Assembly: GCA_905206455.1 (NCBI GenBank)
Contig: CAJLHL010000036.1
Coordinates: forward strand, 1-19,310
Length of the DNA: 19,310 nt
Reading direction: 5' to 3'
Source of the DNA: an uncultured Eubacteriales bacterium
GTDB lineage: Bacteria > Bacillota > Clostridia > Peptostreptococcales > Anaerovoracaceae
In this document: positions 13,981 to 19,310 of the stretch, one piece after another
How positions within the stretch are numbered: position 1 is the first letter of the stretch
How the letters are laid out: each line of letters starts with the position of its first letter
The notes under the pieces: generated by a model
Told to the model about the DNA's origin: nothing
Seen by the model: the letters and a program-made list of their open reading frames with translations, nothing else
Databases searched by the model: none
Program-made: the position numbers and the translations under genes

Positions 13981-14544
13981 ATGGAAGAGAATTACAAGAG
14001 ACTGGATATTTATAATAAAGATATTATTGAAAAGTTCGACGGCATGTACGTTGATTTTTATCTTGAGGACGACATGTTCGAAATCGAAGGTCAGTTCTTT
14101 ACGATCGACGGTCAGCTGTATATCGAAGTACACGATTCCGTAATGCATATCCTGGAGATGGCGGGCAAAGAGTTGAGGGTAGGTCAGGTAGGAGAACTTT
14201 TCACCGCCACCAGACCGGATAATCACCGTTTCTACATGGAAATCAACCGGGTTTATTATCTGATGGAAAATCCGGCAGCGGCTGATTTTATGGAAATGTT
14301 CGAAAAGAACGGGGTAAGCCAGTTCTTCCTCAAACTCACAGACGTTATGGTGAAGCATGACGGAGAGACAAACAAATGGAAGATTACCAAAAATAAGATC
14401 AATATGTATTATGTGGGCGATACGATCGAATATGATTCCATCGAAGAGCTCTGCGCGGACAATGCGGACGTGATGAGCGGCACATGGCAGGCGGTAGTCT
14501 ATGAGGCTTATGAGGAGGAATCCGATTTTACCGTCTGGCGTTAA
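13981..14544 (+). CDS. Protein of unknown function (187 aa), YopX cluster
   Basis: I do not recognise the family. The product is 187 residues, acidic, soluble, rich in Met, Tyr and Phe, and mostly predicted beta strand in the first 110 residues (repeated short strands such as YVDFYLEDDMFEIEGQFFTIDGQLYIEV). It has a single Cys. The ribosome-binding site AAAGGAG sits 10 nt before the ATG, and the start is 17 bp after the stop of the YopX gene, so the two are surely cotranscribed. The beta-rich start is loosely like that of its neighbour but no YopX landmarks (RAW, YEGDI) are present. Confidence 0.85.
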   Translation: MEENYKRLDIYNKDIIEKFDGMYVDFYLEDDMFEIEGQFFTIDGQLYIEVHDSVMHILEMAGKELRVGQVGELFTATRPDNHRFYMEINRVYYLMENPAAADFMEMFEKNGVSQFFLKLTDVMVKHDGETNKWKITKNKINMYYVGDTIEYDSIEELCADNADVMSGTWQAVVYEAYEEESDFTVWR

Positions 14545-14556
14545 ACGGAGGTATTT

Positions 14557-14778
14557 ATGGGGAAAGTCGTAATTGAAAGCGGTACGATAGATTTTGAACC
14601 GGTAAGACACAAGGAAGGCTGCGGCAGATGTCCGTCCGGGTGCCGAACGGTATGCCAGCGCTATAAATCAGTAGGTTACGATATCGTCGAAGGCGAGATG
14701 GACGATTTTGAGCTGGTTCCGATTACGGTGGATTACGGTTCTTTCCGGAAGCCAAAACCGGACAGCGGAGAAGAGTAA
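14557..14778 (+). CDS. Small four-cysteine protein (73 aa), possible metal or FeS binder
   Basis: The product is 73 residues with a tight Cys cluster near the N-terminus: Cys22, 25, 29 and 33 (C-x2-C-x3-C-x3-C within GCGRCPSGCRTVCQRY). There are no other Cys. Four closely spaced Cys suggest a bound metal or an iron-sulphur cluster. A CGGAGG ribosome-binding site 6-7 nt before ATG and only 12 bp to the previous gene support translation. The family is not recognised. Its place in a cluster beside molybdenum and electron-transfer genes fits a small redox or metal-handling role, which is inference. Confidence 0.82.
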   Translation: MGKVVIESGTIDFEPVRHKEGCGRCPSGCRTVCQRYKSVGYDIVEGEMDDFELVPITVDYGSFRKPKPDSGEE

Positions 14779-14788
14779 GAGGACTGAA

Positions 14789-15061
14789 ATGGAATTTAAC
14801 GGAAAAAAAGCAGATATCGTGTTTACGATAAAGGCGGTGGAGAGTATTCCCTGTGATCTGAGAGGGCAGGTTCTGGGTTTTGACGGAAGCGGAGTTCAGG
14901 TCTCCGAGCCGATCGAGACGCCGTGGCCGATGCCCTGGGTGACAGCGGAAATCATGAAGTACGCATCCGGTGAAATCGAAATGCCGAAAGAAGATAAATT
15001 CCGAATCTATAATCCGGAAGAACCGGATCAGTATGTATTCGTATCTGTGGAGAGATTTTAA
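14789..15061 (+). CDS. Protein of unknown function (90 aa), last gene of YopX cluster
   Basis: The product is 90 residues, acidic, with beta-type character and a Pro/Trp-rich middle (IETPWPMPWVTAEIMKY). There is one Cys. The open frame extends upstream to 14708 inside the previous gene, but ATG 14789 is the better start: AAGAGG lies just before it and it begins 10 bp after the preceding stop. The family is not recognised. A strong terminator 72 bp downstream closes the cluster. Confidence 0.78.
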   Translation: MEFNGKKADIVFTIKAVESIPCDLRGQVLGFDGSGVQVSEPIETPWPMPWVTAEIMKYASGEIEMPKEDKFRIYNPEEPDQYVFVSVERF

Positions 15062-15132
15062 CCGGCTTTTACGAGACACGCCGCCACCGAAAAGAGAAAA
15101 GGCGGTATAAACAGCATACCGGCGGTTACATG

Positions 15133-15174
15133 CGCGGAAAGGGATCGTTTTAGATTTCCCTTTCCGCGTCTTTT
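15133..15174 (+). terminator. Terminator of the YopX cluster
   Basis: A perfect 12-bp stem (CGCGGAAAGGGA 15133-15144 with TCCCTTTCCGCG 15157-15168) around a 12-nt loop, followed by TCTTTT. Confidence 0.9.
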
Positions 15175-15201
15175 CGAGCCGGCAGCGGGAAAGAGGACGA
15201 A

Positions 15202-15223
15202 GCGGTCTTACAAAAGAGGCCGC
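15202..15223 (+). promoter_or_regulatory. Hairpin directly upstream of the etfB-like ribosome-binding site
   Basis: GCGGTCTT (15202-15209) can pair with AAGA and CCGC (15214-15217, 15220-15223) around an ACAA loop with a 2-nt bulge. It ends one base before the AGAGGGA site, so it could affect translation. I see no clear promoter between the terminator and this gene. Confidence 0.35.
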
Positions 15224-15238
15224 AGAGGGAAAGTGCAA

Positions 15239-16030
15239 ATGCTGAAACTGATAGTAACATTGAAACAGGCGCCGAAATCGAATATGGTTTCCATGCAGGA
15301 AGGAACAAATATCGTAGTCCGAAATTCGGAGGACGCGATGCTTACGTTTGACGACTGTAATGCCCTGGAACTGGCCATGACGTTGAAGGACGCCATGGGA
15401 GACGACGTACATATCACCACACTCAGCTTCGGAAACGACAAGACAGAGGAAATTCTGCGGGAATCCTTGGCTCTCGGTGTAGATCGGGCGATTCTTGTAA
15501 ACGACGGGCAGATGAGAGGGTCGGATACCCTGGCTACGGCGCGGGCTCTCGCCGCCGCGGTGAGAAAGATCGGCGACTTTGACGCCGTGCTGACAGGGCA
15601 TGCCAGCATGGACGGCAGAACCGGCTTTGTGGGCCCCATGCTGGCCGAGGAACTCCACCTGCCGTATCTGACAAACGTGTGCGAATTTGAGAAGCACGGC
15701 CAAGGGCTTACCGTAAAGCGGGATTTGGGCTCCGTCATCGAGACGGTGGATTCCGGCTGTCCGGCGGTGCTCAGCAACCTCAAGAAAAAATACAGCCTGA
15801 GAGTCATGTCCATTGCGGGGATTCGGGCTGCCATGAAAATGGAAATCGAAAGATGGGATCTGGAGGACATCGGACTCGATCCGGCAAAGGTAGGTCTTTC
15901 CGCCGCGGGGGTTGTCATCGATAAAATTCGTCCGTCGAAAAAGGAACGACTGCAGATACAGATGTTTTTCGATCAGTATAAAGATGGAGATTTCGACGAT
16001 ATTCTCAGAGAGATTCAGCGAATAAAATAA
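15239..16030 (+). CDS. Electron transfer flavoprotein beta-subunit-like protein (EtfB), no EtfA
   Basis: ETF beta subunits form a heterodimer with EtfA and carry electrons between dehydrogenases and other partners; bifurcating clostridial forms also bind NAD and a second FAD. The product has 263 residues, normal for EtfB. The start MLKLIVTLKQAP matches the family's first strand, and DDCNALELAMTLKD and the FAD/AMP loop GHASMDGRTGFVG (120-132) are present. The loop departs from the usual G-K/R-QA-DGDTGQVG wording (His121, Arg127 and Phe130 replace the common residues), and the C-terminal PAVLSNLKKKYSLRVMS segment stands for the family's PAV-V-N-R-PR block. ATG 15239 is preferred over GTG 15233 because AGAGGGA is 8 nt before it. 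No EtfA follows: the next feature is a strong terminator. Its partner must lie elsewhere or be unusual. Confidence 0.88.
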   Translation: MLKLIVTLKQAPKSNMVSMQEGTNIVVRNSEDAMLTFDDCNALELAMTLKDAMGDDVHITTLSFGNDKTEEILRESLALGVDRAILVNDGQMRGSDTLATARALAAAVRKIGDFDAVLTGHASMDGRTGFVGPMLAEELHLPYLTNVCEFEKHGQGLTVKRDLGSVIETVDSGCPAVLSNLKKKYSLRVMSIAGIRAAMKMEIERWDLEDIGLDPAKVGLSAAGVVIDKIRPSKKERLQIQMFFDQYKDGDFDDILREIQRIK

Positions 16031-16065
16031 GTGATGTAATTTGCTTCACCGAAAGAGATCAGAGG

Positions 16066-16111
16066 ATCTGTTCCGTAAATTTCAGCGTTTACGGAGCAGA
16101 TTTTTGTTTTT
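16066..16111 (+). terminator. Terminator of the EtfB-like gene
   Basis: A 14-bp stem (ATCTGTTCCGTAAA 16066-16079 with TTTACGGAGCAGAT 16088-16101, one G-U pair) and 8-nt loop, followed by TTTTGTTTTT. Confidence 0.92.
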
Positions 16112-16463
16112 ATCTGGTCGGTGTTCCTGTACGGAAGAATTATTTTATGAGCGGCTGCAAGTGTTTTGATCTGTTTCTGAAGCTGACAGCGGCGGAGGGA
16201 AATCGAGGAGCCGGACGAGACGTACAGCGCCGGATTGAGATGAAATCTGATACGCTGGAAAACGGAGCAGAGGATCGCCGGTTGAGAAATATTGAAATTT
16301 CAGTTATTATATGACATTTGAGACGGTCTGCCAAAAAGCGCGCTGATTCAGTGATTGTTTTTATATAAACAGAAAATTTTGGATAACATGCATAAATAAT
16401 TCCAAAAAAAGCAGAGAATTATTTTTCAGGAAGAAAAAAGATTGTACAGATGCACATAATTGT

Positions 16464-16490
16464 TTGACTGAATTAAGTTGATGGTATACT
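16464..16490 (+). promoter_or_regulatory. Second, upstream promoter candidate of the acyl-CoA ligase gene
   Basis: An extended -10 TG-G-TATACT (16482-16490) with TTGACT (16464-16469) at a short 15-bp spacing. Confidence 0.45.
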
Positions 16491-16561
16491 ATATATTATT
16501 GGTATGAACAAAATGGCGAGATTTCATATTATATACTGACATAATATATTTGAGCAAATAA

Positions 16562-16590
16562 TTGACAAAATCTATAAAGGCTATTATAAT
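16562..16590 (+). promoter_or_regulatory. Perfect consensus sigma-A promoter of the acyl-CoA ligase gene
   Basis: TTGACA (16562-16567), a 17-bp spacer and TATAAT (16585-16590): both hexamers match the consensus exactly. The expected start is near 16597, about 90 nt before the start codon. So strong a promoter normally needs a repressor; the MarR gene downstream is the obvious candidate. Confidence 0.85.
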
Positions 16591-16607
16591 TAAAAGGAAG
16601 TTGTTAT

Positions 16608-16632
16608 GCGTATAAATATCGTCTGTATACGC
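16608..16632 (+). promoter_or_regulatory. Inverted repeat just after the transcript start, candidate MarR operator
   Basis: GCGTATA (16608-16614) and TATACGC (16626-16632) are perfect 7-nt complementary arms 11 nt apart, at about +11 to +36. It could be an operator or an RNA hairpin near the 5' end. Confidence 0.4.
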
Positions 16633-16687
16633 GCAGGTCCGAACCATTTTGATTTTGGGCGATAGAATGCACAGAGGAGGTAATACC

Positions 16688-18586
16688 ATGGGTTTTGTCG
16701 ATGAAAGAAGAAAAGTCATTATCACACTTACAGACGGAGTTTGGGAATTTAAAGCTCTCGACGGCAGCGTGCTGAGCAAGCCGGAAGGAGCGGATGAGAA
16801 GCTTACGGCGGCATTGGCCGAAACTGCGAAACAGCAGGAGCTCGTTTCCGGAGTCAACAGCGCGAAGATCACTGTTGACGGAAAGGACTACGATCTCGAG
16901 ATCGAAAGACTTCTCGATCTGAAGGTAGGCGAGGTTCTCGAGGAGACTGCAAAGCTCTATCCGGATCAGGAAGCTCTGATCTCATTTGACGGTACGAGGA
17001 GAATCGATTATAAGACTTTTGATGAGGATTCCAAAGCGTTCGCCAAGTACCTGCTGAGCATCGGGATCGGCAAAGGTGATCACGTAGGTTTATGGATGGC
17101 GAACGGAATCGAATCTCTGACCGCAGCTTATGCGATCAGCAAGATCGGCGCTGTAATGATCGCATTCACACCGTACGAGAAGCAGGATCGGATGGAAGAG
17201 CTGGTCAGAAGATCGGAGATCTCCACCTTTATCCTCTATCGGGGTGCGAAGGTGCATGAGAATATCGAAATGCTGGCAGACGATATGTATCCTGAGATCA
17301 AAACACAGAAATACGGCGAGCTCTCTTTGGAGAAAGCTCCTCTGCTCAAGAGAGTGATTCTGGTGGATGCGACAGATCAGTTCGCCTATCCGGGCGTCTA
17401 TGATTTCTATACGGCTGTGGAAGAAGGACGCGCGATGGATGATGCGGCATTTGAAGCCGCGAAATCCGCGTTTACCGTAAAGGATCTGGCTTACGTCATC
17501 TATACGTCCGGAAGCACAGGTTTCCCTAAGGGCGTCATGCTTTCCCACCTCAACGTAGTGGAAAACTCCTATACGATGGCAAACCAGATGGACCTCACCC
17601 ATGAAGATAAAATGTGCATGCAGATTCAGCTGTTCCATACCTTCGGATCCGTAGCTTCCTGTCTGCCTTCGATACATAGAGGTATGCCGATTGTGCTGAC
17701 AAGCCGGTTCAAGCCGGGAGAATCTCTCGAAATGATTCAGAGAGAGAGATGTACGACGGTATGCGGCGTTCCTACTATGTTTATCGGATTCATCGACGAA
17801 CTGAAAAAGAATCCGGATAAGTATGAGGTATCCTGCATGAGCAAGGGAATTACTGCGGGCGCTCCGTGTCCTGAGAGAATGGTTCGTGAAATCGAAGAGA
17901 TCATGCATATGAAGAATATCATCATTTGCTATGGTCTTACCGAAACTTCTCCGTGCGTATCCGGTACGAAGACGACGGATCCTGTAGAACTGAAGGGCAA
18001 TAGTGTCGGTGAAATTATGCCGGGCGTTCAGATTAAATTTATCGATCCGGATACTCTGGAAGATGTGGGTCCGGAAGGCCCGGGTGAAATCTGTGTCAAG
18101 GGCTACAGCCTTATGATGGGCTATCTGGGCCAGCCGGAAAAGACGGCAGAGACCTTTATCGAAGGCGGATGGCTCAGAACCGGCGATACGGGAAGTCTCA
18201 TGGAGAATGGTTATCTGAAGATCGGCGATAGACTGAAGGATATCATTATCCGCAGCGGCGAAAATATCAGTCCGGGAGAGGTGGAGAAAGTTCTGACTTC
18301 TCATCCGGATGTCGAAGAAGCGTATGCGATCGGCGTTAAGGATTACAAATACGGCGAGATCGTAGGTACATTCGTCAGACGAAAAGAAGGTTCCACGCTG
18401 ACAGCAGAAGAGCTGAGAGCCTTCTGTGTAGGCAAGACGCCTACGCTGTCAATTCCATCCTATTACTGGTTCGTCGATGAGTTCCCGCTTCTCAATAACG
18501 GTAAGGTTTCCAAACCGGAACTGAGAAAGATCGCGGAAGCTACGAAGGAGGATATGCCGAAAATCGAGGCTCCGAAGAAAAAGTAA
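16688..18586 (+). CDS. AMP-forming acyl-CoA ligase with an added N-terminal domain
   Basis: Joins an organic acid to coenzyme A through an acyl-adenylate, using ATP; cytosolic. The product has 632 residues, longer than the usual 510-560. The adenylation domain (about 78-530) has YTSGSTGFPKG (272-282, phosphate loop), the LFHTFG segment (315-320), YGLTET (415-420) and RTGD (497-500). The C-terminal domain keeps NNGKVSK, with Lys609 as the likely catalytic lysine. Residues 1-75 precede the normal family start (VGEVLEETAKLYPDQEALISF) and form an extra unrecognised unit, so this is a notable addition. ATG 16688 is chosen over 16649 because AGAGGAGG ends 7 nt before it. The acid cannot be named: a fatty or aromatic acid is possible. 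The MarR gene follows 41 bp later, probably in one operon. Confidence 0.93.
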   Translation: MGFVDERRKVIITLTDGVWEFKALDGSVLSKPEGADEKLTAALAETAKQQELVSGVNSAKITVDGKDYDLEIERLLDLKVGEVLEETAKLYPDQEALISFDGTRRIDYKTFDEDSKAFAKYLLSIGIGKGDHVGLWMANGIESLTAAYAISKIGAVMIAFTPYEKQDRMEELVRRSEISTFILYRGAKVHENIEMLADDMYPEIKTQKYGELSLEKAPLLKRVILVDATDQFAYPGVYDFYTAVEEGRAMDDAAFEAAKSAFTVKDLAYVIYTSGSTGFPKGVMLSHLNVVENSYTMANQMDLTHEDKMCMQIQLFHTFGSVASCLPSIHRGMPIVLTSRFKPGESLEMIQRERCTTVCGVPTMFIGFIDELKKNPDKYEVSCMSKGITAGAPCPERMVREIEEIMHMKNIIICYGLTETSPCVSGTKTTDPVELKGNSVGEIMPGVQIKFIDPDTLEDVGPEGPGEICVKGYSLMMGYLGQPEKTAETFIEGGWLRTGDTGSLMENGYLKIGDRLKDIIIRSGENISPGEVEKVLTSHPDVEEAYAIGVKDYKYGEIVGTFVRRKEGSTLTAEELRAFCVGKTPTLSIPSYYWFVDEFPLLNNGKVSKPELRKIAEATKEDMPKIEAPKKK

Positions 18587-18627
18587 TACTATCAGTTAAA
18601 GAAAATGATTAAGAGAGGATGTATTCT

Positions 18628-19068
18628 ATGTTCGATATTAATGAAGAGATGACATATTTAGTTTACGTCATGCAAAAAAGAATGCGTCGACAGATGTCTG
18701 CTGCTCTGGACAGAGATGATATCACTCTGGAACAGTATGTGGTACTTTACAATTTAGTTGATCAGGACGGTATTAACCAGAAGAGTTTATCACATAAAGT
18801 AGACAAAGACCAGGCTACTCTTGCCAGAATCCTCGATATTCTGGAGAACAGAGGTTATGTGGTAAGACGTACGACCGAAAAGGACCGGAGAGCATTTCTC
18901 GTCTTCATTACGGAAGAGGGAAAGAATAAGGTCAAGGAAATCGCACGCCGCCTGGGGATGGTTCACAAGGAGATTGTGGAGGGCATCCCGTCGGACAGGG
19001 TGGATCTGTTTGTGGAACTGATCAAGCAGATGAACCAGAATCTGGCGGAAAAAGAGATGAATCAGTAG
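18628..19068 (+). CDS. MarR-family transcriptional regulator
   Basis: A dimeric winged-helix repressor of 146 residues, typical of the family, which often responds to aromatic acids, their CoA thioesters or oxidants. The recognition helix lies in NQKSLSHKVDKDQATLARILDILENRGYV (about 49-78). The wing follows in VVRRTTEKDRRAFLVFITEEG, with the family DRR motif. N- and C-terminal helices form the dimer interface. An ATG at 18619 directly abuts AAGAGAGG and is too close; ATG 18628, 9 nt after the site, is the start. It lies 41 bp after the acyl-CoA ligase gene, so autoregulation of the ligase-marR operon by an acid or its CoA ester is a natural inference. It has no Cys, so a thiol-based oxidant sensor (OhrR type) is ruled out. 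Confidence 0.93.
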   Translation: MFDINEEMTYLVYVMQKRMRRQMSAALDRDDITLEQYVVLYNLVDQDGINQKSLSHKVDKDQATLARILDILENRGYVVRRTTEKDRRAFLVFITEEGKNKVKEIARRLGMVHKEIVEGIPSDRVDLFVELIKQMNQNLAEKEMNQ

Positions 19069-19128
19069 TTAGGGGGTTTCCAGACTTCTGAGAATGAAAT
19101 TTCCGGTGCAAAGTGAATAAAAATTGCC

Positions 19129-19180
19129 GAGAGCGTTCCGAAAAGCCGCAAGAGCGGCTCGGGGGAACGCTCTCTTTCTG
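19129..19180 (+). terminator. Terminator of the ligase-marR operon, with nested hairpin
   Basis: An 11-bp outer stem (GAGAGCGTTCC 19129-19139 with GGAACGCTCTC 19164-19174) encloses a second perfect hairpin (AGCCGC 19144-19149, loop AAGA, GCGGCT 19154-19159). TTTCTG follows. Confidence 0.85.
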
Positions 19181-19198
19181 TATTTTGATAAAGTAAAA

Positions 19199-19228
19199 TT
19201 GTAAATACACTGTAAAGAATGGTAAAAT
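19199..19228 (+). promoter_or_regulatory. Candidate promoter for a gene beyond the window
   Basis: TTGTAA (19199-19204), an 18-bp spacer and TAAAAT (19223-19228) with an extended -10 TG-G. The only frame after it in the window is 21 codons (19239-19304), too short to judge. Confidence 0.45.
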
Positions 19229-19310
19229 AGGTTTTAATATGACTTCCGGTGTTATGGAAAAGCTGGAAAAGAGACAAAGTAATAGAGATGCAGAAAGGGT
19301 GTAAGTTGGA

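Larger units (their letters stand above)
16112..16687. other. 576-bp region upstream of the acyl-CoA ligase
   Basis: No believable protein gene on either strand; the short minus-strand frame (16140-16334) has no ribosome-binding site. The right half is AT-rich and holds two promoters (16464-16490 and 16562-16590) and an inverted repeat at 16608-16632. The left half (16112-16460) shows nothing I can name. Confidence 0.5.

Noticed and set aside
13148..15061. Reading the YopX cluster as part of a prophage
   Set aside because: No integrase, structural, lysis or replication genes, no attachment repeats, and codon use like the host genes nearby.
16606..16665. 19-codon frame with a nearby AAAGGAAG upstream of the acyl-CoA ligase
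   Set aside because: The predicted transcript start near 16597 falls within the supposed ribosome-binding site, so it would probably not be translated.
17090..18304. 404-codon open frame on the minus strand opposite the acyl-CoA ligase
   Set aside because: It lies wholly within a clearly coding gene on the other strand and resembles no protein family.

Overview
The window looks like chromosomal DNA of an anaerobic, probably spore-forming member of the Clostridia (Bacillota). Supporting signs are strong AAGGAGG ribosome-binding sites, TTG starts, a CIRCE-controlled htpG, a sigma-54 activator, and an oxygen-independent style of metabolism built on a molybdenum hydroxylase, an ETF and a radical SAM protein. 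The style recalls the Anaerovoracaceae/Family XIII group, but that placement is an impression, not a demonstrated result. All genes except the first are on the + strand.

Layout. (1) 79-1146 (-): a Cys-rich protein resembling spore-surface proteins, divergent from a 99-codon orphan gene (1368-1667). (2) 1894-4182: htpG with a sigma-A promoter overlapped by an unusually long, perfect CIRCE inverted repeat, closed by a strong terminator. (3) 4449-5951: a PAS/AAA+/Fis sigma-54 activator. It is followed by a 511-bp control region holding two near-identical palindromes, two A-tract inverted repeats and a full -24/-12 promoter. (4) 6463-10197: a three-subunit molybdenum hydroxylase of the xanthine dehydrogenase family (FAD, 2x[2Fe-2S], Mo subunits) with codon use clearly unlike its neighbours, ended by a terminator. 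(5) 10696-11571: a small radical SAM protein. (6) 12036-13061: a MoeA-like molybdopterin-binding protein with a Cys-rich tail, behind a structured leader. (7) 13148-15061: four tightly spaced genes of unknown role, the first being a tandem YopX-domain protein. (8) 15239-16030: an EtfB-like protein with no EtfA nearby. (9) 16688-19068: an AMP-forming acyl-CoA ligase with an extra N-terminal domain, and a MarR regulator behind a consensus sigma-A promoter.

How they may fit together (inference). The sigma-54 activator probably senses a signal through its PAS domain and switches on the molybdenum hydroxylase from the paired upstream palindromes. The MoeA-like protein would supply or handle the molybdenum cofactor. 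The CoA ligase could activate an organic acid, the hydroxylase could oxidise or reduce a (hetero)aromatic or similar substrate, and the EtfB-like protein could carry electrons. The substrate cannot be read from the sequence. The radical SAM protein and the four-gene YopX-containing cluster lie between the recognised parts, and are the best candidates for something undescribed.
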